From Paraescarpia echinospica (taxonomy: Eukaryota > Annelida > Polychaeta > Sabellida > Siboglinidae), in NCBI GenBank assembly GCA_020002185.1, contig CM034531.1:71940391-72004390 (forward strand): DNA of 64,000 nt, read 5' to 3'. How positions within the stretch are numbered: position 1 is the stretch's first letter; each line of letters begins with the position of its first letter. Of the stretch, positions 44,581-55,920 are shown piece by piece. The notes beneath the pieces are model-generated. The model did not search any database and was not told the origin of the DNA. It saw nothing but the letters and a program-made list of their open reading frames with translations. Both the position numbers and the translations under genes were made by a program.

Positions 44581-46823
44581 GCATATTTGTCGATCACTCA
44601 AAAGTCTTCGATATCATTGACCATAACATTTTAGTAAATAAATTAAGATAGTATGGCATTGATGACTCAAAAGTGCATTGATGTATAAATTATTTAACAA
44701 ACAGAAAACAATATACCGAGATTGAAGACATCCAGTCAGACCCTTTACTTATAACAATTGGTGTTCTACAAGGATCAGTTCTAGGTCCATTATTATTTAT
44801 TATATACATTAATTACTTTTCATAAGCCAGGAACATGTTTATTTCATCATGTATGCTGATGATACAACTTTATCTAGCATGTTAAGAACGTGTTCTGACA
44901 ACACACTCAATAAAAGCCCTCAAATCTGTATAAATGAAGAACTGTTGAAACTTACTGAATTGTTACATATAAACAAAATCAAAATATATGAATGTTTACA
45001 TGCCTAATAAACACAATGTCAATATAGAAAAAGTGAACTAATTTATTTGTTTAGGATTGAACTTGGACAGTAACTTAAACTGGAAAAAACATATACTAAA
45101 AATATCTAACAAGTCTTCCAAAACAATTGGCATTTTAAACTAACTAAACATGTACTACCTTTAGGAATAAAAGTTATGTTATATAACTCATTAATATTAT
45201 ATCATATTCACTATAATATTGCATATTGGCTTGGGGATATCAAGGAAATAGAATTTAAAAATAAAAAACCCAGAGGGAATAATAACCTTAAACAATTATA
45301 AAGAACTTCATTTATTAAAAGTAGAACGTATCTCAATTTTTGTAAGAATAACATTTTTATTTTAAACACATACACAAAGACTTGCCAGTTTATGTATTAA
45401 ACTGGAATATCACACCATTTGATAATATGCACAATTACAACACTCGAAACATACAAAAATCTACTTTTAGAAGTGGACATGCATTTGCAATGAAATGTCT
45501 CAAATATAATTTCCCTCATACTATTAATAACACGCCCGAAATAGTCCAAGATAAAATATACACTCATAGTTTACGTGGATTTACATTGTATCTAAAAAAA
45601 CTTTTTACAAATATATAGTGACATATATGCACACTGCCCAACTGCTAATCATGTCTGCAAAATCCGTAAGTTATAAATATCATGTAGCACCCAAATACTA
45701 ATATATGTACAACAACACGTGTACACAGACATCTGGCTAATAGCGTAATGACATCATCAAAATTGGTGTGACTCCTATGACAACGACAACCTTGTCTTAG
45801 TAGGAGTTGGTAGCAGGTTTGATGATTTTATTTACGTCTTTATTTGATAATTGTAATGTGTAGGCGGATGTATACGTATGTATAAGCTATATGTTTAAAT
45901 TTTATGAATTATATGTATGTACATGTAATATATTTATGTATACATTACCTACTGATTTTCTTCAAATCAAAACCGATGCAACACTGCTTAATTATGTATT
46001 TGGGGATGAATCAAATAAACTTCTTCTTCTTTGCTTTACATAATAACCCTCTTTAGATGATCAGTTTAAATTAATGTCTGTCCAGCACATAAGCATACCA
46101 CCCCCATATAGTATACATCTCCTCCTACTTTCACTAAGTGCAACTAATCTAATAGTCCATGAGCCGGACAAGATTTGATTTTTATACTAATGGACTAATT
46201 CCAACTATGATTTTTAGATACATCTATATCTGAGGTGTCTGAAAATGGGTGATGGACATTTCACAAGCGTAGCTTATTACCTTTTGGACGCCATCTTTAA
46301 GCATGGCTGCTATTTTTAACCGGAAGTCAAGCTATTAAAAACTGATGTCCTACAGCCAAATTTAGTGATTGGATCTTAAAGCTATTGATAATAAAATTCC
46401 AAATACAGCTATTCTAATATAATACGTATATTTTTATTATTAGCACAAATAAAGGGGAACATGTTAAAGAAGTCGTGCAAAAATTCAATTATTTTCCACA
46501 CTTTTTTACTTCAGTCTTTATAAATGAATGATGTTTTACTTTCTAATGAAACTGTATACAACTGGCTATATTTCAGTCATTTTATATTCTTCTGTACTGC
46601 GTCTGTGTGTTGTCATCAAAATATAAACGTGCCCCATCCGGTGTCTGTAAACGGTAACACTACCATACAGACTTCATTTACCTTATATAACAAAACGGCT
46701 TGGCAGATTTTTATGAAATGTTGTGTGAATACGTTAACCTACATGTAATACGTACATATAATGTCAGAAACAGAAACAATAAATTATGCATACGATTTAC
46801 ATGTATTAACCTAATAACTGCTT
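44581..46823. repeat. Third copy of the 2.24-kb CR1 left flank, with the empty site
   Basis: Matches 38,331-40,573 (offset 6,250) and 10,338-12,580. It holds the second half of the decayed Jockey-superfamily LINE (to about 46,038) and the non-coding target. At 46,824 it goes on as CAGAAGCCGTGCCAACC, where the other two copies have the CR1 element. Confidence 0.95.
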
Positions 46824-47834
46824 CAGAAGCCGTGCCAACCATTAGCCTATACATGCTATGTATAAACGTTTGCCTTCGAATATATTCAATCAATAAAATA
46901 TGTAAATCAAGTGATATGATTGGCAGTTACGCAATGCAATGCATACAATTTTTTTTAAACGTTTGGTTGTAGAACATGGCCCAATAATACCCTTAATCTA
47001 GACCTCTTGTATGCAAAGGGCCAGTCTGTCAGATGCAGACATGTCAGATGCAGCTTCGGACGCCGAGGTCCGTTTGCTTCTACATACACTATAATGCTGC
47101 AGTAAATTATCAGTCTTTTGTCCCTCCTGCAATAGTATATCCTTGTTGATCATTTCTTCTCTAATTTTGGTCCAATGCGATTTGGCCGAATGGGTTGCCA
47201 CGTCTTAAATATACTGAATAATATGTATAATCTGTTTCGTATAACTAGCGAAAGGAGCACTTGCTTGAGGCGCCTTTTGTTAACTTTTAATAGATGACTG
47301 GATATAAACGCTGAAACCATCGCATACCTGTGCGAGCACGTATGGTGTTTATGTAACGATGTTGTGTGTTTTCGAACATTTGGCAAATATTGTTATCACG
47401 AATGTCACATAAGAGCTACGAAGTTATCACTTCCGGAGAGTGACATATTTGTCAGTGTACACAATTAAGATAAGTTTTGGTATTGTACTCAGTGGAATGT
47501 CAATGTTTTTGTATATAAAGTATTGTGTCTTTGTAACTTTCCAGCGACAGTAATGTATATATATATATATATATATATATACTTTGAGTGGGTCTAAGCA
47601 ATTGTTACGCCTCCTAGCGGTTCATGCTGTTATACGTAGGTGGCATGATCCGCTTGGTGGCGCGACAGTATAACCTCGCTTCGTGAAAAAACTGTATAAT
47701 GCTGACATTTCGCATTTGAGGTAACCTAGGACGGTACCAAATCTGTTTCGTATTAGCATAGTATATGAAACGAATCACGGTAATACGGTCACCTCTCTAT
47801 TCAGGTAATTTCCCCCCGTCACAACAGTGGTCTT
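46824..47834. other. Mostly non-coding, short (TA)n, one unrecognised frame
   Basis: (TA)n at 47,554-47,581. On the minus strand 46,998-47,201 is an open frame with a coding-like, hydrophilic composition (AKSHWTKIREEMINKDILLQ) preceded by a possible acceptor; I cannot assign it. Nothing else is seen. Confidence 0.3.
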
Positions 47835-48035
47835 AAAGGGAGACATAAGGGAATTGTTTGGTTTTAAGCACCTAAAAATGTAATGCAAACTAACTATTTC
47901 CAACTATAATCATATTTCTAACGTCGGTGGTTTACTAGTAAAAAATATTTGAACACACCCTCTATCGAATTTCATGAATCGCGCCATTGTTGAACAGAAA
48001 ATGACGTAGGCAATGTTGCGTACTTTTCTAGATTG
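47835..48035 (+). repeat. Dispersed repeat family B, copy 1
   Basis: AAGGGAGACATAAGGGAATT, GCACCTAAAAATGTAATGC, CTATTTCCAACTATAATCA, TAACGTCGGTGGTTTACTAG and GACGTAGGCAATGTTG match, in order, the reverse complement of 57,835-58,085. The middle differs. Nature unknown; probably an old non-autonomous transposon. Confidence 0.7.
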
Positions 48036-48525
48036 TGTGTGTACTAGTGTTTCAAAAAAACGTCACGTGGCGCTGTGCGATGTTACCCACTGAGTTTAGA
48101 CAAGATGGCTTGTCGCTGGATATCGGTTTCAACCGCAAAAACAAGGGCCAGTATTGCAAGATAGACCAGAGCGTTCTGGTGACCGTAAGCATGATAAAGA
48201 AGACGCGCGGGAAGTAGAAATGCAGAGGAGACTAACAAGCCGATACGTAACTGACTGGCGACTGGTGTCACTGTGGAAAATGCCAAGTTGATTTTTGGAC
48301 GATTTTTTGGTTCAGAAAAGAGTCTGCTGTCAGAAAACGGCTGCGACTCGTTAGCACGCAGAGCGTGTCGGTGAAGGTCATTATTTATGTGTCTAGTATA
48401 AATAACTGCTCATTATGAGGTCCGGGCTGGGTAATAATTTAAATAAATAAACGTATGAACTGTGTGAGTCGATAGCTCGGTGGCACCTCGATTCGACGAT
48501 AGTCGTCAGTTCTCATGTAAGGGAT

Positions 48526-48963
48526 TAGGACACTGTTAGACTTCCAGCTTGGGTAGAGACCAAAAAGTGCAATTTATTTTTGAGAAATGATTTTTTACAA
48601 AATTCACCTGCTCTGACGTAAGTGCATTTGAGTAGTCAGATTTCCCAGTGTGGTTGTAGAAGCTGTTGACAGTAAAATGGTGCATTGGTAGATGATTTTA
48701 CTAAGCGGAAGGGTATTTGGCAGCAATTTGGCTAGTTGATCCTTTAGCCAGATTACTGCCTGCATCCATTCGTAAATATTGACGGGTGTCACACATACAG
48801 GCATTTTACGAGAGCTAGAAATATTAGATTTTGACTAAACTCGACCAGCATGTCAATGCGATGATAATAACAACTGGTGAGAAGTTTAAGAAACTTTGTA
48901 GGTCACGGTTTCTTATAATCACACGAAACGTTAACATGGTCGCCAATTGGAAAACTATGAGCC
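48526..48963. repeat. 0.43-kb direct repeat, copy 1
   Basis: From GGACACTGTTAGACTTCCAG to CAATTGGAAAACTAT it repeats at 49,879-50,295 at roughly 92 percent identity by eye. It contains the exon-like frame 48,604-48,804 on the minus strand. Confidence 0.92.
48604..48804 (-). CDS. Exon-like open frame, copy 1, unrecognised
   Basis: The ATG-initiated frame reads MPVCVTPVNIYEWMQAVIWL, then KDQLAKLLPNTLPLSKIIYQ and CTILLSTASTTTLGNLTTQM. It reaches GAGCAG|GTGAAT, a usable splice donor near 48,610. The second copy keeps the same protein through its substitutions, losing codons only near the donor (CAAATGCC against CAAATGCACTTACGTC), which hints at real coding. No downstream exon could be joined with confidence. 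It may be the first coding exon of a gene or a fragment carried by a mobile element. Confidence 0.3.
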   Translation of the reverse strand: MPVCVTPVNIYEWMQAVIWLKDQLAKLLPNTLPLSKIIYQCTILLSTASTTTLGNLTTQMHLRQSR

Positions 48964-49542
48964 CAATTAGAGAGCCTGGCAACGGAAGAACGCTATAGTC
49001 ATTGCACAATCACGGAGGACGCATTTTACTTCAAATATCTTGAAACAATTACTGAAAACACATGTATGGCAAAACTACAGTTGAATGGAACAAACCGTTT
49101 TTTATATTACCGACTACTCATCAGTCTGCAAGACCAAATCACAGCGACGGAACACATGTCTTATAAGTGGGGTGGGGTGCGTAATCCAGTAGTTAAGCCT
49201 CAATTTGAAAATATGTATAAAAATGAACCAATAACATTGCAGCAAGGTGATTCATCAATCGTTTTTTTTTTACTTCAGCTAATTAAACACACGTGGAGAT
49301 GTTGTCATTGATCCTAATGAAGTCTGAGGACAGTGATTAGCTTGAGTCGACCATAGCCCGAGCCTCTTATCAGATCTGTCTACTGACTGGACCTTCTGGC
49401 CAATCAAGCAAGTGGCATTGTTTTCTGAATGTGTGCTAATTAGGCTGTGTAATATTATGTAATTGAAATGTTCGAGACGTCTGGCCTTTGAGGAATTCAC
49501 ACCCTAAGGTGACTTTTTGTTGATGTTTACCTTTGTAAATAG

Positions 49543-49748
49543 GGCACAAAGTCAAAAATCAATACAAATTTGAATGTAACGTAACAACTGGCTGTGTTGA
49601 ATTTTCTTATAAGACACATATTGAACTTTCTGGAAAACTGTATGAGGAGTTCTTAGTGCCACCTGAGAACATTGTGCTGGATTACAAATTGTCCATCAGC
49701 GAAGTGCTGATTTATCTGGTGCCTTGCCAAGTTTGGAGGCACATTTGA
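49543..49748 (+). CDS. Possible terminal exon, unrecognised
   Basis: After a pyrimidine-poor acceptor (TTTGTAAATAG) a plus-strand frame reads HKVKNQYKFECNVTTGCVEF, SYKTHIELSGKLYEEFLVPP and ENIVLDYKLSISEVLIYLVP to a TGA. Its composition looks like protein rather than random AT-rich sequence. The frame 49,066-49,260 upstream (HMSYKWGGVRNPVVKPQFEN) may belong to the same gene, but no donor was found to join them. I recognise neither. Confidence 0.22.
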
Positions 49749-49878
49749 AATACGCATAAAACGCAAACACCTGGAGGGATTACACAACATAAAATTGCAG
49801 AGTGCTTTTAACATTGGTGCCTATAAAGTGTGTTGTTTTCAAAAAAATTCTCCAAGATCACCATACCTATTTGGGGTC

Positions 49879-50295
49879 AGGACACTGTTAGACTTCTAGC
49901 TTGGTTAGAGACGAATATATTTTTTAGAAATGATTTTTTACCAAATTCACCTGCTCTGGCATTTGAGTAATCAGATTTCCCGGTGTGATTGTAGAAGTTG
50001 TTGACAGTAAAATGGTGCATTGGTAGATGATTTTACTAAGCGGAAGGGTATTTGGCAGCAATTTGGCTAGTTGACCCTTTAGCCGGATTACTGCCTGCAT
50101 CCATTCGTAAATATTGACGGGTGTCACACATACAGGCATTTTACGAGAGCTATGAACATTAGATTTTGACTAAACTCAACCAACATGTCAATGCGATGAT
50201 AATAACAACAGGTGAGAAGTTTAAGAAACTTTGTAGTTCACGTTTTCTTTTAATCACACGAAAAGTTATCATGGTCGCCAATGGGAAAACTATCA
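49879..50295. repeat. 0.43-kb direct repeat, copy 2
   Basis: Second copy of 48,526-48,963, ending in GGTCGCCAATGGGAAAACTAT. Spacing between copies is about 1.35 kb. Confidence 0.92.
49924..50139 (-). CDS. Exon-like open frame, copy 2, unrecognised
   Basis: Reads MPVCVTPVNIYEWMQAVIRL, KGQLAKLLPNTLPLSKIIYQ and CTILLSTTSTITPGNLITQM with the donor-like GAGCAG|GTGAAT. It differs from copy 1 by a handful of residues and is otherwise preserved. See copy 1 for interpretation. Confidence 0.3.
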   Translation of the reverse strand: MPVCVTPVNIYEWMQAVIRLKGQLAKLLPNTLPLSKIIYQCTILLSTTSTITPGNLITQMPEQVNLVKNHF

Positions 50296-50675
50296 GTGTG
50301 CTGAGCCCGTAAGTGCAGTGGGCTCGGTGTCCGAGTGTCCAGTTTTACATTTTATGGGAATATTACCTAAGGTTATACCTTCGCCCTTTTAAAAACGTTT
50401 CCAGGAACCGAGTTCCAAATTGTCCACGGCTATGATAGAAACGAAACAGGTCAACTGTTGTGTCCCTATTATTATATTTACAGTAACGACTATGCATGTG
50501 TATCACCGTATGAGAAAAATGTGTGGCAGTATTAATTGTTCTTTTAATAGGCTTGAATTTAATTTTATAGAGAGGGGGCATAATTCTTGTATAAATACAG
50601 AAAGACAATCCTAATCCATGCTTCTTGTGAAATTGGCTTCATTCAGAATGATCCGTTTTTTGCTGAAATAATGTA

Positions 50676-50802
50676 CAGTGGAAACTCACTTTTAAGGTCA
50701 CCCTTGGGACTGGATAAAAGTTATCTTACTAGCGGTAGTACTGATATCCTATACTATACCGAGGCTGTATTACCAAGGTGACCACATAGCGAGGTTACAC
50801 TG
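50676..50802. mobile_element. 127-bp pogo/Tigger-like MITE
   Basis: Ends CAGTGGAAACTCACTTTTAA and, inverted, CAGTGTAACCTCGCTATGTG, followed on both sides by GGTCACC within the arms. TA flanks both ends (50,674-50,675 and 50,803-50,804). CAGTGnAACCTCGC termini with TA duplication are typical of the pogo/Tigger branch of Tc1-mariner. There is no coding sequence. Confidence 0.75.
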
Positions 50803-50874
50803 TAGTAATAACAATCCCTGTTTGTTTATCATTCATGTAATACTTTCATTTAAACGCATGGTTCTTTGTTGCAG

Positions 50875-50959
50875 GTGGACTACGATGCGTTACGAATGGC
50901 CAAGGAAATATACTAGTTGCTATGAATCACATTCGGTTAGATAACTGGCAACTAGACCC
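50875..50959 (+). CDS. Isolated exon with canonical splice sites, unrecognised
   Basis: A good acceptor (GGTTCTTTGTTGCAG) and a perfect donor (GTAAGT at 50,960) bound 85 bases that are open in one frame: GLRCVTNGQGNILVAMNHIR, then LDNWQLDP. The G-x-x-x-G-x-I-L-V-A pattern faintly recalls NHL or six-bladed propeller repeats, which is weak. The frame 51,235-51,447 (MNYLKPIWAERYGELYQRVP...MRDSTWHLGTELD) lies 300 bases on and also looks protein-like, but the two could not be joined in phase. Confidence 0.3.
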
Positions 50960-51573
50960 GTAAGTAAGTATATATTCATGTGTTATAACAGCAGTGAAAT
51001 GTGTTGTTAAATATTTATTGACATATATCAACAATGAAGATAATACTACAGTAACCAGGACATCAAGCAAAGCAACAGCAATTTTAAAATGTATAAACAT
51101 AAAATATTTATGAAGTTTCATCAACTGCATATACTACGCACAGATAGTAGACAACTGCCAACATCTTTTAATGTTTAATAGTAAACAACATAGGATCATT
51201 CTAGAACATTTTGAGTAGCATGCCTATGTGAGAATTGAAGAAAGGTTCAAATGATTTCATAAAAACACTGCTTGTTGATATATACCAATTTGACAAGGAA
51301 ATGAACTACCTCAAACCCATCTGGGCCGAAAGGTACGGAGAGTTATACCAGCGTGTGCCAGCCATCAAATTCGATCACACTTCCCTGCACTCGATGGGAC
51401 ACAACATGAGGGATTCCACTTGGCACTTGGGGACTGAACTAGACTAAACTAGAGGATGCATTTGTCACCTTATACAAAACTATGGCTGTAGGTGGAAATG
51501 CAAACAAAACAGCCAGTCCCTTGAAACGTCCTTGTCAATTGTCAGTCGATTTAGAAATAAATAGTTGGATTGA

Positions 51574-53045
51574 TTATTTATTTACAAATCGACTGCCTCT
51601 TGATGCCAGCAGATCATGTTTCATTGGCTTGGGCACATCTGCCCCAAGGACTGCAATTCCAGTTGGGACAGCGATTCCTGGCAGTTTCAGATTTCTCACA
51701 AAGACACCATTCACTCTTTCCATCAGCATGGGCAGGTGGGTTTGCAGGTAAATCTGCAGCTGTGTTGTCTCCCGCAGCACCCACTGCGTGCGCCTTCTTG
51801 ACCAGACATCCGCCACGTTAACAGGGTTGTCTGTGGTAGGGCATGGCCGGAAGTTCCATGCCAGAGCAGACAGCATGAGCCGTGCTTTCGTCCCTATACT
51901 AAACAGGACATACAGTATTGTAATATAATTCTTACCAACAAAAAGCAACAGACTTATCATCATCTATATATTGTTAGTAAGCTGCTGTGAATTACTTTCC
52001 TTACGAACGGTCAGCTTTCAGTGAACTTTGAAACGCCATTTTCCAAATGACAATAATGTATAAATATGTCTTCTATAATTGCACTCGGTAATCGTGTTTA
52101 AAAATGTTGACTGTTTGAATCGTACTCAAATGGCCAAGTATTCATAATCAGACATTGAAAAAATATTGATCCTTACAAACAAGGCATCCCATTATGACAG
52201 TCCTCCACAATCGCATTTATCATAACTCGTTTTTATCATGTATCTTATATACAGTATATATAGTGACTGTATTTTGTTATCGTTATTATTACATGGATAA
52301 TTAAACTAAAATAAGTGAATACAGTTGTGAAGTATTCACGCCATGTCGGTGACATAGTTAACACCTGACAGTCCTGTCCATTCAACCACCATCCTCCTCT
52401 GGGAAGTATTCATCTCCACACAGCATATACTACGAAAATAGTATCACTGTCAGGTACTCATTTATATATCCGAGTGAACTGGACCAATGTGGCGTGAGCA
52501 AAACTTCACAAGCTTTGAATTGTGCAGAGACTTAAAAGATTCTGATGATCTAACCACTATGTTACCATGCCACAATACGTTAGTGGTGCTATTATTAGAA
52601 TGACTGAGGTCAATTTTTTTACAACTAATTGCAATGTATAACTTCTGTCCTACCTTCATAGAAGAAGTGCTGTCTTTTGGAGCAGTACTTGAGCAGGTAA
52701 CTGTGAAATACTTCAAGTTGTCCAGTGCGGCAGTACATTGTCAGGTGAGGAAGATCTTACCGAACATGCCGTGGTGTAATGATTGAAGTAGGAGCAACCC
52801 TCTTTCGTGGAATCTGTAAAACATAACATTGTGTTTGTGCACTATTACGGTAAAGCATTTGCAAAATTATCACATTACAGAAAAAAAATAATGTAGAATT
52901 CGATTTTTTTCAAGCGAGAAATCAATAAGAGTTTCCAAGTGAATAATGCAGTACATACCGACTTGATATGATGTGCAGTAGACTTGCTCGATGTGATAGG
53001 CACTGGGGACAGCGGAATGCGAGTGGACAATGGTTGTGTAATGGT
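51574..53045 (-). CDS. Small multi-exon gene of an uncharacterised invertebrate family
   Basis: Four minus-strand exons join in phase to 169 codons including stop: 52,959-53,045, 52,761-52,813, 52,654-52,700 and 51,574-51,893. Donors read TCG|GTATGT, TCG|GTAAGA and AAG|GTAGGA; acceptors TCTATTGCAG, GTTTTACAG, ATTTCACAG and AGTATAG. Exon 1 is Ser/Thr/Pro-rich (STRIPLSPVPITSSKS) and may have a start upstream at 53,078. Across the last three exons the product reads LLKYCSKRQHFFYEG and then TKARLMLSALAWNF. This resembles the LLKYCPKRQHFxYxGMxARTxLAxLDHN block of a large, uncharacterised, repeat-associated protein family in marine invertebrates and fish (from memory). The usual N-terminal part is not seen, so this may be a shortened member. 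The last intron contains a family A repeat. Confidence 0.6.
52337..52500 (+). repeat. Dispersed repeat family A, partial copy 3, inside an intron
   Basis: ACACCTGACAGTCCTGTCCA, TTCAACCACC, GGGAAGTATTCATCTCCACA, TACTCATTTATATATCCG and GTGAACTGGACCAATG follow the order of 4,118-4,235. It lies within the last intron of the minus-strand gene. Confidence 0.6.
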
Positions 53046-53773
53046 CTGCAATAGATACAGATACTGAATAAAGATCATGTCTGGATTAACTATGGAGTGT
53101 TTGTTATCATTAATAATATGGTCATACGGTGGGTCATTCTATGTGAAGGTAACCAATAATTCTGAAATTGCACTCATCTCTTAAGTTTTTGAATAATCAA
53201 TTTGGTGATGTCCCTCGAGAAGATGAACATGAAACCAAAATAGGAGCCTCTCATCTCCAGTGATTTTTGGGCTACAGCAATTTGAAATTTAGAACTTCAA
53301 TTTATAATTACGTTGAGTTTAAACATTAAATAAAACAATCAATAATTCAAATGTTAATATATATTGCTTTTATTCAATTTGTAGTTTTTTATGATGAATA
53401 AATAAAATCATAATATCAATACTGCTATTTTTGTGTTACTTTAATTCTTGTTACTTTTTAAGTAGTTTTCTGACAACCAATTAAACCATACTGCTACACT
53501 GCTGCTTGGTTGACAGTTAAGTATCAGTTCAAGTACAAATTGTACAACCAGTACAAAAATAATATTGTGATATTTTTCACACCAATGGGAGTTTAGGTTC
53601 AATAGTCTGCAAGCAGCCACTAAACCCGTCTTATGTGAAATGGATAGTTTGTCGCAGACATACTATCAATTCTTATTCGATTTGGAATTGAACTGATAAA
53701 ACATACACATAAATTTGAATAAAAAATCAAAACAGATTGAATTGGAATTGAATGAACTGATCAAAACAAATTA

Positions 53774-54219
53774 CAGTAAACCTCTCCTAAGTTGAATTTA
53801 ATCGGACCGAATGATTTAATTCGAGTTGCGCAAAAATCTGACTTGGCCAAAGATGACATATCCCAGCGCCAAAGGCAACCCACTAAAAGCCCTTAGGTAA
53901 CTGTAAATAACGCGGTAACTCTATAAATGTTGATGTCCACAAGCAACGTGCAATATCATGCAGTATTAAAACAGTTTTATACTTCATTTTGGCACGGATC
54001 TCTAAGGTTATAGCTTACCAAATGATTTTGTTGAATACTGCGATCCGACTTAGGCGAGGAAAATACATTATCTCGGATCAAATGGACCGACTCAGTTATT
54101 TCGAGTTAGGCGAACATCCGACTTACACAAATATTTGTATGTGAAATTCATTACAAATCAACCGTTCCTTGGAATTCTGTCCGAGTTAAACGAAGATCCG
54201 ACTTAGGCGAGGTTTATTG
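53774..54219. mobile_element. 446-bp pogo/Tigger-like MITE
   Basis: Ends CAGTAAACCTCTCCTAAGT and, inverted, CAATAAACCTCGCCTAAGT. TA precedes the left end; the right end has CA, one base from TA. Inside, GACTTAGGCGAG-like phrases recur (54,045-54,060, 54,090-54,125 and 54,200), giving the element internally repeated termini. No transposase frame. The termini fit the pogo/Tigger group. Confidence 0.7.
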
Positions 54220-54984
54220 CATTTACAATGATTTCTTATATAAATTTACATTTATAAATGGTAACAGTCCCAGTACACACAAAGGGTTTTATCACCTGAC
54301 AACACCTGGGTGACATGAATCCAGGATAAAAACCCTTCTGTACTGCCCCTTTACATAACCCAGGTTGGTTTCCTTTGTTCATCATTTCTCTTATCTGCTC
54401 TTTCAGTCCCTAAATTCCCTCTTTACACCAGTTTTATTCCCAATCTAAAACCTGACTGGTAATTGCAAATGGTACCTGTCTACCAAGTGGTTTAAGGAGA
54501 AGTGGGTTTGAAGGACGATCTTTGTTGCATCTTAAGTAATGGATGAGCTAATTACCTGTATTTCAGATTAGGCTTTCAAAGTAATTATTTTTAATGATTT
54601 GTTAAAATTTGAAACAGGTGGTGAATTTGTGAATACAAATCATAACACAGTTTAATGTATATATTGAATGAATTTCAACATCATAAAAGTGACACTCATT
54701 CATTGGCATTTAAATAAATTATAAAACACCAAATTAAAAAAATCTAAGATTTACCTCACACTCTTTATTTTAACACAAAAGAACTTTTATAATATATATA
54801 AAATAGTAATAATAATAATATAAACACGGTTACTTTTTATACCATTACTCTGTGTCCGTTACTTTCCTCTAACTATAACAATATAGCTGTGCATTTGGAG
54901 CCTACGAATGTTTATAAAATCAAATTAAAGTTGTCAAATTGTCAATTATTACTCCAAATACACCGGTAGAATTGTCACTCACTT
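54220..54984. other. AT-rich non-coding stretch
   Basis: Only short frames; a brief (AAT)n near 54,800. Nothing recognised. Confidence 0.4.
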
Positions 54985-55420
54985 TTAATGAAATAAAAAC
55001 ATTGTCACAAATTGTGGAATAGTTTACCTGAAGATTTAAGAAAGTGTCAGCATATTAGTATGTTTAAAAAAAAGTACAAATCATCTATAATTGACAGATA
55101 TACAGCACTATTGTAATCCTGGTACTATGTGGAGAAATGAAGACCCATAAGAACATCAAAAATGTCAAAAACCAAAATTACTATAAACTTATTTTGTTGT
55201 AGGCACCGTGTACAATAATTTTTGATTTGTAAATCTTTACTCTATAAAAACATATTGTATTTACATCGCCAGCACCTAAAATGGTTGGGGTGAACCACTG
55301 AAAATTATTGTACTTCTGATCACCCCCTTTCCACATTCAACATTGTATTTGTTTAATTGTGACGTGTAATGTTAAATGTTGGAAATAAAATGATTTACTT
55401 ACTTACTTACTTACTGTTAT
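54985..55420 (+). mobile_element. 5'-truncated LINE 3' end with (ACTT)n tail
   Basis: The plus-strand frame LWNSLPEDLRKCQHISMFKK, then KYKSSIIDRYTALL and a stop, is the C-terminal end typical of Jockey-superfamily reverse transcriptases (W-N-x-L-P ... F-K-x-x). About 300 bases of 3' UTR follow, with GGTTGGGGTGAACCACTGAA and AATAAAATGATTT, ending in four ACTT units. All other coding parts are missing. Confidence 0.7.
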
Positions 55421-55839
55421 GTAATGGGAGCTGATTATCCAGCATTTCCCTGCTGCTGATTGATGGGTAGTTAGTGGAACACTTATCAATGGTCGTCAGT
55501 CAGTGATTGTTATAAGACAAATGTTCAACAGAATGTATTTACAACAAATTCATTTAACACACAAACACATTCTGCCTTGAAATGTTATTACAAAACATTC
55601 TGATGTGGTCACAGCGACAATTCCAGACTTTTCTGCCCGGTGACGTTAATCAAAGTGCTATATATTATCGCCCACACGAATTGATTGCCGTTAACTTTTG
55701 TTAGTCGTCTTTCTTCTAGTCTTCAAAGTGTCATGTAGTTCTAGATTATTTCCAGCATATATATGCCTTTGTTCACGCGGCCGTGATACCAATCAAAGTA
55801 AGACCAACTAAAATAATAATAATAACCGTCAAATTCCCG

Positions 55840-55920
55840 GTGGAAGGCATGCATTCCTCATAGCCAGAGCTGAGGCTAAGGAGTAAGTCTGTCTGAGGTT
55901 CAGTTCCTGCCGACACCATT
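55840..55920 (+). repeat. Possible tRNA-like SINE fragment
   Basis: TAGCCAGAGCTGAGG (55,861-55,875) resembles a polymerase III A box, and GGTTCAGTTCC (55,897-55,907) resembles a B box at suitable spacing. No clover leaf or tail was established. Confidence 0.25.

Noticed and set aside
51482..51821. Plus-strand frames of 80-90 codons
   Set aside because: Antisense shadows of the last exon of the minus-strand gene, which has phase-consistent splice joints.
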